The notes beneath the pieces are model-generated. The model did no database searches and had not been told where the DNA came from. It saw nothing but the letters and a program-made list of their open reading frames with translations. The position numbers were made by a program, and so were the translations under genes. A stretch of DNA of 64,000 bases from Daucus carota subsp. sativus (Eukaryota; Streptophyta; Magnoliopsida; Apiales; Apiaceae): NCBI RefSeq assembly GCF_001625215.2, contig NC_030381.2, positions 44,948,689 to 45,012,688 of the forward strand. The letters are read 5' to 3'. Below are positions 26,101 to 39,233 of this stretch, piece after piece; the first letter of the stretch is position 1; every line of letters begins with the position of its first letter.

Positions 26101-29100
26101 AGTGACAATCACCTGTGCATCAAGTTGCTTAGCAAGAGATACAGTCCTTTTTAAAACTTCTTCTTGCATACGAGCATCAGTATCATCATACGCTCGAACA
26201 AGCATGGGTAACACATGTGCAATCAAGTGCTCTTGACTAGCCTGAAAAAGATACATATAGAATTATACAACAATGTCTCAATCCCAAAACATAGCAGAAA
26301 ACATTAACTTGATTAGGAAGCAAGTATGAATTACTGGATATGTGCCCACAGGAAGAAAATTTTATAAATTCCCAAAAGATCATCTGCAGTGTAGATGATG
26401 AATTACCTTGTTAATAATAAGCTCTGCATGCTTCACGAGTAGTAACAATGTCTCACCTGCAGCAGAACTCAAGACAGGAACAAGAGCTGGCAGTGTCGAT
26501 AATTCAAAATCATATCTGTCCTGCAATGTATTCAAGAAGCCAAATCCTCATGGTTATAACTTTTAGTGACAATTTAGGGTTCTTTTTTACGTGAACCCCC
26601 TACTAGTAACTGGTAAGTAAATATTTTAACGCAACATGTTTCGTAACGTTGATAGATTTCCACCACCTCCAGTAAAGGATGGTGGAAACCATTTGCTTCA
26701 GGAGTTGCTAACATGTAGGATTACTATATTCTCATCGAATTATGCCCATTTTGTGCTAATAAAGGCAACCCAATATAGGTTCCACTAATAAAGATAAATC
26801 CATGAGAAATAAATAAGCAAACTATATGCTCAAAGGACTTTGAGAAGTCAACACCCTGTATAGAAAACCAGAGGAAGTACTTAATTGCCTAACACCACAG
26901 ATATTGTCTCTATATCGACTCATATGCCTTGTTAATTTGGGTCCCTTTGCACTTCTTTAATTCTTCTCATCAATCACTAAAGCTTTCTTCTGCATGGGTG
27001 TTTTCCTTAAACATGGTCTTTCACATCCTTGATGACCCCTCATGTGTAACATGAAGTTCATCTATAAATTAGATATGGTCCATGTTAAATTATTGATAAT
27101 TTCTGAACCGTTAAGCTAGCAATAATGGAGTGAACAATTCAGGTCCTTTTGTCTTAATTAAGTTATTATCTGTTCCAATTTGTCCTAGAGAGGGGTCAGT
27201 CTTGTGGTAAAGCCATATCCCAAATTTTAAATAACTTTAGGCACAATTGTTCATCTTCTTTTTTCAACAAATATGTTCAGTCAGTCCAAATAAATAAAGA
27301 TCTAAGCAATCTTTATTGATGAATAATTCATTAACAAACTCGTACACACATAGGCCCTGATGCTCCTCTTGGTTGAAATAAATACAGTGAGGTAAGAATG
27401 GGGTGAAAAGTTATGATTTTCAAATAAAAATAACTGAAAGATGGATGTAGGAGATGAGAGTGAAAATATGCACAAGTACAAATTTCTACAATTAGGTTTG
27501 TGATGAAAATGATTAGGGATGACTGAGGAAAATGAAGCAACCATTCTCATAGTGGGCGGATGGAGCTCTAGTTTGAATGTGTATGAACAGGATGTAGGCA
27601 AAGTTGTATTGTACTGCTGGCCCAGGACTTACAGTTTTAATAGAGGACACCGCCAAAACAAAGTATCAACCAATAGTAAACAGTAAATCCACCCCCCAGT
27701 CATAAGGATTTATAGGAAAGTAATAAGGTTGTTAAACAGCCAAAAATGATGCAACTTTCTTACAAGCAAAATCAAAATTAATATACAACAATCAGCAGAA
27801 TGAGAAACTGAAGTCGGATAATTGCCTTCAGGCTAGTGGAGAGAGGTATTAAAAGGTCAATGACTCTAGGGTTCAAAGCCTAACGGGAGGCACGGGGGTG
27901 TGAGTAATTAAATTAATGCAGTTGGCCATATCCCATACTTAGAAAAGAAGCAGAATACCTGAGACTCAGCAATAGTTAGAACCATGGGTAAAATCATTGG
28001 TTGCATAACCAGATTTCTGAGCTCAGCACAAAGTGGTGGAAGAACCTGCATGCATGCATAATCAGTCTATTTAGCAAATGCGAGAAGATACAACATATAA
28101 ACTATAACAAAAAACAATCAAACTTGTAAAACGTTACTATTGAAATTAGTGAGATATATTTCTATATAAGAAGTAACATATTTCAAGGACAATACAGTTT
28201 AAGAAAAAATGATCCAAGCAAGTGCAAAGTTTCCTATAGACTTTCCCAATCCAACACTTAGACAGATGACCATGTTTGACAGCTTACAACCTTCTCCGGG
28301 TAACATAGCTAAAGTAAGTCCAAGAGATGCCTTATATCATGTCCTAAGTTATAATTTAGGGCATTTGATGAAAAAGGTTGATCCAACAATGTCCTAGTGA
28401 TGCCTTATATCACTAGGACAACCTCTTCAAACCCTATTTTTGAGGCACATCTCTCCTTGCCCTATCCTATATCCTATATTTTATAATAAATTCTCATGAA
28501 CACTCTCTTTCTCTCTTTACTTTATATTATGGTTTAATGATGAAAGAGAATCTTTAATAATAAAATATTAAACATATTGTGAGAATAGGGCACATTGTTG
28601 GAGTTCAAGTTGGTAAAATATGTCCTAAATTACTAGGACATGATATTTTATATTATATTTAGGGCTTTCAACTAGGACACTGTTGGACCCGCTCTAAGCA
28701 TCAGTTGCTCGAAAAGATATGCAACAATATTTGGTAAATATGGTTAACGAGATGTAGAAACAAAAGTTTTCACGACTTCAACGAATCAGGGCTACAAATA
28801 CAACATAGCATGTATAGAGATGGAAAATAAAACCTTGTATCGCAGAACACGTGAATCAAAATCCTTCCACATATCTGATAAAGCTTTTAGAAACTCTGAC
28901 TTCTGCATGTTGTCTCGTGCCTGTGATGTATAATAACAATTGTGATTTAAATTTCCATTTGCACAAGATCCAACAAGGTCAATGTCTATATTATAACATG
29001 TCACCACCAATGTAAAAATTTAGCCATACAAGCATGTGATCAAGGAAGCGAAGTGCACGCAACCTCGTATCATCCCGGAAAAAGGGGGAACCTACACAAA

Positions 29101-32100
29101 CAAAATATAAAAGAGAAAAAGTTACAGTTTCAGAAAACATAGATTCAATGAAACCTGTAAGGCTAAAATCACTCAGATTACTCTCCAAAGATAACACTTC
29201 TTTCTTCCACAACCTAAATAGGTCCGACATAGCTATCAATGACCATCTTTAGCAATCCTGGGTTCCCAATTTTGCTGTATCCCACTATGTGTTTCTCTAA
29301 ATTGCGGACCAAACTCAAAACGTTAATATACCTTATTACCATCCCATTTTTATAATGAGTCAGCGAACCTGAAGTAACAGAAACCTACTGTGCTAGAGAG
29401 GGGCAACTTAGCAGAGGAATCAAGATAGTTTTTCTTCACATTTTTATAATAACAGAGGTCTTGACAAACAAGCCCACATATTTTATTCATATCTTATATC
29501 AAATTGTGTAAGTTATTAGCTTTATATGTTTCTAGAGCATATACATAAAAATTTATGTCTGCGTAAATTTGCAAAGAATAATAATACGCAACCAGATGAT
29601 CAATATTCTCACCAGTGAAATCAGATGCTGTTGGCCTGGATGTTTCATTGGCAGAAAGCATCCTTCGCAAATCAGAAGTCAAGTCTGAAGGAATGGATGA
29701 GAATGACTCGCTGGATAAGTAAGTCAAACTATTCATGTACTGTAGGAAACCAGACAAATAAGATATACATGTAAGTTTTAAGTAAAGAAACGAGAACAAC
29801 AATATGGACTAGAATTAAGTGCATAACAAAGCTGGAGCAAGTGAATGTGCTCTGTGCACATTTGCTGGACTGCTGGATATTATTTTGTATTAACAGCTAG
29901 AAAGTTCATGCTATAAAAGATCAGCATTTTGTTAGCACTCCACACTGAGTGACTGAGACGCACATACCAAATTCACCCTAAATAAGCTTACGATAAGCAT
30001 AGAATCAATTTCAAACTGAGCACACAAGTACAAATTAAGCCAATTCTACCTGATCCATGTATAAAATTTAAGTAAATTTTAGCAGAAATAGTTGTTACAG
30101 TACCATCTTCACATTGTTGTGGCAGTCGAACAAAGGCTTGCGAGCAACCAGGTGATAAACAAGACAGGCAAAACTGAATATATCCGAAGAGCATCCAACT
30201 GAACTTGATTTACTTCTAACTAGTTCTGGGGCAGTGTAGTTCAGGGATGGCTGAAGGGGTAATAAAGAATCTTCAACATCATACTCCTGAACAATAAAAT
30301 GAGATCAGAAAACTCCCAACCATACTGAACATTTTGACAGTCTATTAGATTTAACTAGTTAGCTAGTATTACCAATAACCTTGTGAAGCATCTTTTATAC
30401 TAGCAAGCAATACACTAGAAAACTACCTTTATTTTTATACCGTGTGAAGTAGTGATTAGTACTGAATAAATAATAGGCCAAGCGTATATAATGAATTCTG
30501 CAAAGCATGGGCCTGTAAATTAAAAAAATATTAATTAGTAGTATATGCTCCATCAGATCCTATCTTCAAAACCCAACTACTCTTGAAATAACTATACATA
30601 TTAACCTAGATATGTTCAACATACAGTAGGGTTTTACTTTTGAAATGCCAGCCTTTTTTTCACTCAAAAGTAAATACCATGTAAGATCCTATGTTTGAAA
30701 TTTTGAAGTTAACATTTTAATTATCATAACCCGGCCTAAAAGATCATTAGTCCCTACTATACTATCTAAGATTTTGCTTTATAAAACTAAATATATTTCT
30801 CATCTTAATCCGACCGAAAAAACTAATTGATCCACAAAATATTATTTTAAGTCGGTCCAAAACACAGATCAATTACAAAAGAATCTCTTGTTTGGCTGTA
30901 ATAGAATAAAATATATACATCTCACGTTACTCTCTTGTCCATATAGATGAACATGGCCCACTGTGGTTACGTCGCTAATGCAAGTCACCATATTGATGTG
31001 TGTGTCCCGAATGGCAAGTTTGTAAGTATAGGTGTTTGACACAAATACCCCTTCTTTGTGTTTAAAAAGCTTCATATCTCAGGGTTCTACCTGAGGTCAC
31101 CATCAGGCCCAGCATGCTCTATTTGTAATTGGCCCAGCATGCTCTATTCGTAATTGTATTATGTATATATTACATATAGTGATATATAAAAATTTATTTA
31201 CATATATCTTAACAGTAGTACAAATATGGTCAACTATAAGTAATTATTATATAACCACAATCAGATGCACTGCAATATATCAGTAGAATCATAGTCATAC
31301 TTGCAAACTGAAATATTTCCAAATATTTGGTGTGCATACAAAGAGGGTACACAAATACAAAGATCTATACAGTACATAGCACACAATGAGAAACTGAGTA
31401 TCTAGAATTCAGAGGTGAATATGTTTCTCTTTGGGCCTGATAGGTCAATTTTCTAAGAGCTTTAAAATTTGGGCTGGCTCATGTAGCCATGGCATTTAGT
31501 AGATCTCGAACACACTTTTGATTTTCTAAATGACCCTCATCTGCTTCTGGTAGTTTCTCTTTTCTCTTAAATGCTTTTGTAATATTGTGTAATTTTTCTC
31601 TCTCAATAGATTACTAGTTGAAAGCAACTTCTAGTTGTGAGGCTGAATTGTGAAGATCATTAGTTGGACACTATCGCTGTACAAATATTTGTTAGGGGAA
31701 GTCATATCCTAACTGTTTGAAGTCCTACAAAGGGATCTTCAGGTAGAGAAGTTAAAGTACATAGTAGTTAATATTCTTAATCATTCTAATATGCAGTTGA
31801 AATGATTCTTACTCTGTAAGCATATTTCCCTTTTACATCAATTTTCAATTGTCACAAAAATTATATTTGAACTTGATCACATATATAGCTCCTCTAACCA
31901 CATTTTAAAAAAAAAAAAAAATAGCTAAAGGTTACTCTGTAACGGAAAATCCAAAACTTCAAAACAAAAAAAACAAAGTTTCACAAATTTCTTAAAGTTG
32001 CTGAGCTGTGAACTTTGTTTGTCTTATCCGTAAGGCCTTATAACTTATTTACACTTTCATACTAAATAACTAATTATTCACCCCCCCCCCCCCCCCAAAA

Positions 32101-35100
32101 AAACTTGGTGACATGTGTCACATGTACCTATGTTATATAAAATAGGGATATGAAAGCAGATGCCTCGTCCAGATTAAACAAGACAAATCTGGTGCAACCA
32201 TATTAAAAGCAAAGCCGGAACATTTTCAATAGCAAAGACAGCATTGGTGTAAAACAAATTCGCCAGAAGATCAAGTACAAAACCATAACAAAGACCAAAT
32301 AATATTCAATACCAATATTCATTGCTTTAGCAAGTGTTAGTGACGGTTTGATATTAACTTACAGCATAATGGAAGGACTGCACATTAGATGAATCAGAAG
32401 ATGCCTGATCTGTCGTGATTGCAAAGCCAAAACCACTAAGTTTCCATGCTCCATTTGAAGTAATTAAGATGTTCTGCAACACAGGAAAAGAGGACCTAAA
32501 ATGTCATTTCATGTTGCTACCATGACACAATATACCAGATATGGTACTTTGGATTAACTTAAAAACCAAGACGGAAGCTTTAATATCACAAACATAGAAA
32601 TAATATATATACTTTGCTTAAATAAATTGCCTTCTGTCTAGCAACACAAAGGAGAAACCCTGCCTAATACCCTTAATATATAACAACTTGTCTTTCACAT
32701 CTCCCATAGTTGTCAAGGCGGCTCCCGACCAGCCATGAAATCAAGGCATAGACAACACCTAGGTTCGCCTAAGTCCACCCAGGTCCGCCTAATTTCATTT
32801 TGACCCAGCTCAATATATTTTTGACCGGGTCCACCTATAAATTAGTTATAAAGAATAATGCTGTTGAAGACATCAGTCACGAGTAAAACAGTCTGCAACG
32901 ATCTAAAGGGGAAAGGACATTCCAAAGTATTCTAACAGGTTCTTCTATTCTCCTTTTCTCTTCTCTTAATCTTACAAACACACCCGAATACATATTTGAT
33001 ATAAATATGTGTTTGTATTCTGTATTTTGTATACAACACTTCAGCACTATAACCACCCTTTTCCTGTTTATATTAACATAAATGTAAGTATTTATAAAAG
33101 AACAATACATATAGTCAAATGTATAATCCACCTAATGGCCACCTAGGCGGGCACCTAACCGCCTAGGCAGTTAAGCTGTGCACTATCACCTAGCATCCTT
33201 GACAAGTATCATATCGTCATTATTGTCTTGTAATAATTAAATAATTTTTTATCTATTGGCTCTTCCTTTTCATGATCTAAAATTTTATAAGTTCATCTCA
33301 ACAAGAGAGATTTGGCCAGCATAAACATTATGAGGTTTTCGAGCTAGTACTGAATGACTGTCAAAATGTAGTTCAACAAATTTAAAAAATCCAAACTCTA
33401 AAAAAAATGCATGGTGCGAACAAAAAGATTTCATAACGACCCTAACCAACATAAATAACGCATACTATGAACAAAAAGAATCATAATACCCTAACGTAGT
33501 TTTCGCAAACGACCTACATTTAAGTTTAAAAGTACATGTCAACAGAGGATGACCACGAGGAACCAAAAGAGAAATATCCACAGTAAATAAAGTAACTGAT
33601 ACTAAGAATATGTATTAAACAAGAAGACGTCTCAACCTCAGGACATATGGCCCTATGGATAAGGCGTGCATTATTGTGGAGAAAGTCCAAGGATTCAGTG
33701 ACCTGAAGCAGACCGTGCTTAACCTCCAATAAACTCATCTCCTGCAAAAGAGGAAGGATTTCAGTGGAAGTATGGATTATATGGTTTGCAACAAAAGACA
33801 ACATCATTATAGTGTCTGCAATCATGACGTCAAAAATTTTGATAAAAAACATCCCTGGTCAATTTTCAGAATAGGTTAGTTCTGGATTTCTGGTTCTGCT
33901 CTGGCAACATAATGTATTGAATATTTTAATTTTTTTTTAAATGTCTCCTAGTGTTGTGTAGAGTGTGACTTTGGAAATACTTCCAAGTTCTATATACATA
34001 CTCAAGTAACAGAGTACTGGAGTGGTTCCCAGCAACTAGCTGTTTCGGGCACAAACTTATAGAGTACCTTTATTCATGTCTGTTTTATATGCTACATACA
34101 TTTAAGGGAAAATCATATTTTACAGCACAGAATTCTAAAACTATATAGCTGAAGCCTTGAATAAGTTATAAAATCACCAAAAAAAAACAAAATATTTATT
34201 TCTTTATCTTCTTATTCTGTTTGTTAAACTTTAAATCTTATAAAACTACATGTACTTAACGATGGCAGTAAAATATTTATAGCATTCCTGCACTTAACTA
34301 TACAATGGATCTCATTCAAAAAATCACGGCTCGTCGGCTAGTAATATGATGTGATAAAAATCCAATATCCTAGCATACCCTTCAAATTACGTTCTAAAAC
34401 ATAATGCATTTGGAAGCAGTCTTCTTACACTTTAATACATAAACACAATGATTTTACCACATCCGGTGGTTCCAAAAACATTTACTATCAGTTCTTGCAG
34501 CTAGATCTTATATGATCTACATTTCTCCAACATATTATAAAGAATAACAAAAGAGTACTACAACATCCTATATGATCTGCATATTTCCAGAATATTAGAA
34601 GGAATAACCATAAAAATCATTAAAATTAATCAACCTGAATAGAATTCTTGTTTGAAACATAGCAACAATTAACTATGGGAATAAGTTCAAAGAAGTATGC
34701 AGCTACATCATATTTATCAAGGGGTAAATCACTAAATATAACGAATTCCAGGGTTTTTCTTTTCTAGCTCCCATTCATAGCAATTTACAGACTCAATCAT
34801 TTCAATTTCTAGAATTCAAAGCCATATACGTAGTTTTTCAATTAAAAGGTATATGTACACATGTGATTAATAATTCAATGGCAGTGCAAAATGAAGTCAT
34901 TGTACAACAATGCACAACAAAAAACAAATATCCAGACCGATATCTACTCTACAGCTGAAAAGTTCGAGCATTAGAAAATTCAAGTAATTACCATTCCTTT
35001 AAGCTCCTTCGGAACCTTAGCAATATTATCGAGATTCCCAAGCACATTGGCCACCGACGCAAACAATGGTTCCGTAACCATAGCCATAGCATTCTTACTC

Positions 35101-35486
35101 TCGTCCAGCGCCTGCACAACATGAAGCACACCTGGATGCCTCAACCTAACCAACCTCGCCGCATCCGCTCTAATGACATCCAAAAACGAGTCCTCCGCGG
35201 CTTTCGACAAACCGACACGCACTCTCGCCTCCGCCAAGGCACGCTTATCAAGCAACCAAACACACACCGTCGGATACTGCTGCGAAATCGAAGATCCGTT
35301 CCTCGCCTTCCCTGAATAAAGCTTCCAGGCCAGACCTGGACCGGCCGAACCGATCTGGTCCAGGAGATCGTAGTCGTGGAGAGCCTTGGGACCGGTGACG
35401 TCTTGCACGGTGGTCTGTACGGTCTTCTCGATCGCCGCGGCGGTCTTGGCAAAGGCTTGACTTAGGGTTTTCATGTTAAGAGACAT
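23174..35486 (-). CDS. SCYL2: SCY1-like protein 2 (SCYL2) pseudokinase
   Basis: Fourteen minus-strand exons join in frame to 933 residues: 34992-35486, 33637-33741, 32363-32473, 30104-30286, 29613-29739, 29030-29091, 28834-28920, 27959-28045, 26407-26520, 26113-26241, 25529-25591, 24598-24759, 24396-24514 and 23174-24131. SCYL2 works in clathrin-coated-vesicle traffic between trans-Golgi and endosomes; Arabidopsis SCYL2B binds clathrin heavy chain (known). Residues ~35-300 are kinase-like but catalytically degenerate: HRD is HRA (about 194-196) and DFG is SGF (213-215). Residues ~340-615 are the HEAT-like helical region ([28 protein letters not shown]). The tail is disordered with [17 protein letters not shown] and a final LLDLL that is a textbook clathrin box. 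The start is the first ATG of exon 1 (a second is four codons later). The introns carry MITEs, a SINE-like block and a 24-base G run. Confidence 0.93.
25401..25525. repeat. Purine tract with a run of 24 G
   Basis: On the plus strand, GGGAGA-type repeats flank an unbroken G run at 25462-25485. It lies in an SCYL2 intron and ends only a few bases beyond the splice donor of exon 11, so the pre-mRNA carries a C/CT tract there. The G strand can form quadruplexes. The exact run length may be a sequencing or assembly approximation. Confidence 0.9.
27838..27960 (+). mobile_element. Possible SINE-like block in an SCYL2 intron
   Basis: CTAGTGGAGAGAGG followed about 35 bp later by GGTTCAAAGCC resembles tRNA-type A and B boxes. 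It sits directly beside the exon 8 donor. No clean tail or target-site duplication was seen. Confidence 0.35.
28336..28700. mobile_element. MITE with imperfect terminal inverted repeats in an SCYL2 intron
   Basis: TCCAACAATGTCCTAGTGAT (28382-28401) is mirrored by ACTAGGACACTGTTGGA (28670-28686). Inside, TATCATGTCCTAA and TACTAGGACATGATA form a second inverted set. Terminal AGAGCGGGTCCAACA-like ends are typical of plant DNA-transposon MITEs. Exact borders were not resolved. Confidence 0.6.
32710..33205. mobile_element. MITE-like element bounded by TTGTCAAGG / CCTTGACAA
   Basis: Exact 9-bp terminal inverted repeats flank 496 bp inside an SCYL2 intron. Subterminal GGCG and CGCC-rich words (AGGCGGCTCCC at left; CCTAGGCGGGCACC and ACCGCCTAGGCAG at right) mirror each other. 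The interior has no coding capacity. A target-site duplication was not evident, so superfamily assignment (hAT-like) is a guess. Confidence 0.5.
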
Positions 35487-36101
35487 CGCGGTGGCGATGC
35501 GGTGGTTAATTGTGGTGGAGGAAGATGAGGTTGATCGGAATTCACCTTCCTCGCTGCCGCAATTAGAATATAATTTTCTCTCTCTAGAAGAGTTTATTAA
35601 GTGGTTGGATTTTCTCTCTCTAGAAATTTGATTGAAGAGACAGGGAGGAGGGGTTGATTGTATCTCTCTCTCTCTGTTTTCTCGCGTTGGTTTTTTTCCT
35701 TCTCGCTTCTTTCTTCCGCTTGTTTTCTATTTTTATTTTATTTTTTTAGTTATACTCCTGCGTTAATATCCCTCCATAAAATAATATACTCCCTCTTTAA
35801 AATAATATAATTTTATAATTTATTATTTTTTCTAAAATAATTTTTTTTCTTATTTCAAAAATTAATTATAGTACTTTCCGCAGTAATGCACAATGACAGA
35901 TGAATTCCACTTTGAAGTTGTCAGAATTAATATGTAGCATCTTCATACAACATTCAGTAGGATATTATTATATAACCCAAAATAAAATATAGTAATAAGC
36001 TAACCATATTCCTAACCCGGTATTGAGACCTCTATGGGTATATAATTTGCACGAACTCAGTCTTACATTCTCAAGTTTCAAGGGTCAACACAACAACAAA
36101 C
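35487..36101. other. SCYL2 promoter/5' UTR and MOCS2A 3' flank
   Basis: Between two minus-strand genes. 35487-35740 contains several TCTCTCTCTAGA and CT-rich tracts expected near plant transcription starts and in 5' UTRs; this is the presumed SCYL2 promoter. 35740-36101 is AT-rich and should hold the 3' UTR of MOCS2A. A lone ACTCCCTCTTTAAAATAA at about 35790 looks like one end of a Stowaway MITE without its partner. Confidence 0.5.
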
Positions 36102-36416
36102 TTAGCCTCCACTTATCGGTGGTATAACAGCCAATTCATCTTTGTCTTTAACAGTGGCAGACTCAGTCGTGTATTCTTCATTCAGGGCCAGTACCATGCA
36201 GCCACGGATCTCATCCAATTGCGGAAACTTTGCAATTAGCTTGTTCAAGCAATCATGTGTAGTACTTCCCTGTAACACGTCCAGTGACATTTCAGTCAAG
36301 CCAGTTAAATCTCTTGCTCGTGCAAAGAACAACACCTTTATCTGAACCAGTACATTCTCCTTTTCATGCAAACTATCAACATCTTTAGTTGCACTGTATG
36401 TCTGAATGACATCCAT
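36102..36416 (-). CDS. CNX7: Molybdopterin synthase sulfur carrier subunit (MOCS2A/CNX7, MoaD-like)
   Basis: Small subunit of molybdopterin synthase. Its C-terminal thiocarboxylate donates sulfur to cyclic pyranopterin monophosphate in cytosolic molybdenum cofactor synthesis. The single coding exon gives 104 residues of ubiquitin-like fold: [35 protein letters not shown], ending in the obligatory Gly-Gly. Length fits plant CNX7 (about 96). The start is ATG 36416; the longer reading begins at a TTG and crosses a good acceptor (TTGAATCAG at 36434-36442), so the exon begins just before this ATG. A non-coding first exon ending at 37883 (minus-strand AGC|GTAAGT donor) probably belongs to this gene, giving a 1.4 kb 5' UTR intron. 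The plant gene is monocistronic, unlike animal MOCS2. Confidence 0.92.
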   Translation of the reverse strand: MDVIQTYSATKDVDSLHEKENVLVQIKVLFFARARDLTGLTEMSLDVLQGSTTHDCLNKLIAKFPQLDEIRGCMVLALNEEYTTESATVKDKDELAVIPPISGG

Positions 36417-36785
36417 AACAGAACCTATTGCAACCTGATTCAAGAGAAATTAAAATTTCATATTAAAATATATAAAGAATACACTATGGAGGAGTATAGT
36501 TTCAGAAAGTCAAAAGCAAAACAACTTGGATTTGCAGAAGACACTGTGAACAACAAAGTCTAGCTCCTTGAAGAGAGAAAAATTGTTTATCGGAACTCCA
36601 AAGTTCTGTTAAAGGATAGCTAAAAGATTTGTTTTAATTTCAATTCTAACAATACATAAGCTATGCATTTTTGTATCATATATTAACTTGCAACTTCAGC
36701 AACATTCAGAAAGAGTGTGACAGGTCAATTATGAACAAATTATAGGACTGGCTAAAGCATTGCTAAAAAGAAGTATGCTGACGGA

Positions 36786-37222
36786 AACATGGCTAAGTAC
36801 CTCATTCAAGAGATTAGTAAAACAAATCCGAATGAGTATCTAGGAGACACTGTTGGGGCTCAAAATCATGGTCAGTTACTCTTGGAACTTTCTGACACAG
36901 TGCCAAATTTGATATCCACTATTTTGGTGGAGAGTCTTGTGCAAAGAACATGCTGTTTCAATTGGACTGTGAAACGAGGTTGCAGCAGTGGCAGCAGGTA
37001 GGTTGGAGAATAAAAGTGCAACTGTACAAAAATATGCACTAAATTTATTTATTATGATGTTCAAGCATAACCCTTTAGGTCCAAATTTTCGGACAGCTTC
37101 TTTTGGGGCAACTCTAGAGCAGAACAAGAAGATATTATCCTTCATCAGAGAGTGTTTTAAATGGGTCTCCGTTAGATAATGATGCTTGCAATGGAGACGG
37201 TGAGGTCGAGGATCCCAATATA
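36786..37222 (+). pseudogene. Condensin complex subunit 1 (CAP-D2) pseudogene fragment
   Basis: Plus-strand frames spell pieces of the condensin I subunit CAP-D2 HEAT protein in order: LIQEISKTNPNE...TVGAQNHGQLLLELSDTVPN (from 36795), then HYFGGES, then KEHAVSIGL-stop-NEVAAVAAGRL, ENKSATVQKYALNLFIMM, FKHNPLGPNFRTASFGATLE, and finally SPLDNDACNGDGEVEDPNI to about 37222. The residue expected between L and N is Trp, here TGA. A frameshift precedes HYFGGES, and about 55 residues are missing between GES and KEH. The sequence lies within the likely 5' UTR intron of MOCS2A in antisense. With its exons read through without introns, a retrocopy is possible, but a genomic fragment with deletions is not excluded. 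No function is expected. Confidence 0.85.
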
Positions 37223-37882
37223 TTATGTATCCACGTGTTTAAATTTTCTTAAAAGTAGCTGTGAGTACTCTATTTCTGCTGTCGCTGGAGGTGCACAACA
37301 TTTTCCTCAGCCTTCGTATTCTCCCCTAATTATTATAATTATTATCTCTCTGTATACCATTCTGTCAAAATACTTGTAAAAGGTCTTTACCATGAGAGAT
37401 TTCAAATCCGCATAGGCAAACAAACTTAATTACTCGTTTTTGTTTCCAATCCAACAGTATGTTGTGATAAGCTAGGCATTTATATATATATGTAAATTAA
37501 CATGTGCTCGAGCCGATTAATTGTTCGATAAACCACTTGATGGACACGGAACATTATAATTTTTTTCTGCAGGCATAAGATTGAAGAGACACTAGCTTAT
37601 CCCAAACTAAATGTCCATAACACAAGTCAATTCTTTGTCTTTCATTTAAAGTGAAGTCAATCAACACATCTAAGAAAGAGAAAAACACGAGTTGCAAATA
37701 AAACTTATCTCCATCCAAAATCAACTGATATAATCAAACCTAAGTAGTAAATCCAAACTCAAGCAATATAATTACAGAAATTATCATAATAATCGTGCAA
37801 TTGAGTGAAGTCACAGCAAATTCTGATATATATAGATATATATGTATGTATGTATGTATGTATATTGAAAGCAAGCACTTAC

Positions 37883-38000
37883 GCTCTACGGCGGCGCGCG
37901 GTGGTGGCCGTCCTCTTCTATCAAGCAGCTATCTTCGCCGCCCGTTTTGTGTATCTATCAAGCACCCGTGTAAAACATATAATCTCGTGCCAAAATACGC
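37883..38000 (-). other. GC-rich block, probable 5' UTR exon of MOCS2A
   Basis: A GC-rich island (GGCGGCGCGCGGTGGTGGCC) stands out from AT-rich surroundings. On the minus strand it ends in a strong donor (GTAGAGC|GTAAGTG; intron begins at 37882) and contains no useful open reading frame, as expected for a leader exon spliced to the MOCS2A coding exon. Inference only; the upstream boundary is unknown. Confidence 0.45.
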
Positions 38001-39233
38001 GTTGCTGAAAAAAATCATAATTTTATATATTATTTTCAAATTTTTTTTCTTAAATGAAAATTTTAACATCTATATTATTATTTAGATAAAAAAAATTAGA
38101 AAATAATATGTAGAAGTGTGTTTTTCTTGTACCTTAAATTACATAAAATCAAAATTGACGCTTATTTTGGGATGGAGAGAGTAAATGAGAATATGTATAG
38201 TATGAATTTTAATCTTTGAGTACATATTGCAAAATATCAGTTTGTAACTTACATATTATTTGATATTTTCATAATCAGTATTATTCATAACATATAAATA
38301 TAAAATTATTTTATGCAATTTTACTTTTATATATTTTAAAATAAGTCAAATACAAGACTTATCTGTATATTTTTATTTTATTATTATCTATTCTACCTTT
38401 TTTATTAAAAATAAAAAATTGAACATACACAGACAACGACTAATAATTTGACTGAGTATATTTTTAAAGCATACTATCATTTGACAATGACTATTGACTA
38501 CTTATTTGGAGAGGGGAGTATATTTTTAAAACCTCATTATATGTCAAATTCTATAATATCTTAATTTAAAAATTATCTGATAAATTATTAAACTTATTTG
38601 TAATTATGATTGTAGAAATCGGGGAATGAGAACAAATCTATCTTATAAATTATCGGAGTTATTTTCAAGTTGTAACTACAAAGATAAAGACAATGTGAAT
38701 TACATATATGAATCTGTTGCTTTGTTAGGCCATCCAAATGAAAACTAATGAAAAAATGTTTAATTGTTATCAATTCTACCTTCATGTATGAAGTAATCAC
38801 CTCTTCAGCTTTAAATATTAGTAGAAATGAAGATATAATAAAGACATGAGTTGAATCTTAAAGACAAAGATAAGTGGATCGGAAAACAGATGCTTTAGAA
38901 TATCAATCTTTAGACATGAGCCGTCTCAGACGAGTATTTGCTTGACCAGATATACTAATATTACTTTGTGTTGGTTAACATGTCATTACACAACTATTCC
39001 TTCAGAGGTAATCTGACATACGATTTAGCTGTTTTGTTCTTTGACGCCTATTACTAATACATCTATAGTTGCTGCCGATGCCTCTAAATAGTAAATACAC
39101 ACAATTATAACTGTTGGTGCCTATTACTCCGACTTCTGCTTCCATTATTCTTTGTCATGTCAGATTTATTGATGTTAGCAAGTGACTCTGGACATCTAAT
39201 TCCGATCATACTGTCTTCCCAAGTGACCACCTT
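38001..39233. other. Spacer upstream of MOCS2A and downstream of the TPX2-like gene
   Basis: Strongly AT-rich. TTTGGGATGGAGAGAGTA at about 38165 and GGAGAGGGGAGTATATTT at about 38510 look like single Stowaway-type ends, but no paired ends were resolved. No coding exon with a KRKEF-type TPX2 motif was found here on either strand. Confidence 0.4.

Noticed and set aside
36876-37145. 89-residue minus ORF
   Set aside because: Antisense of the CAP-D2 pseudogene; no independent support.
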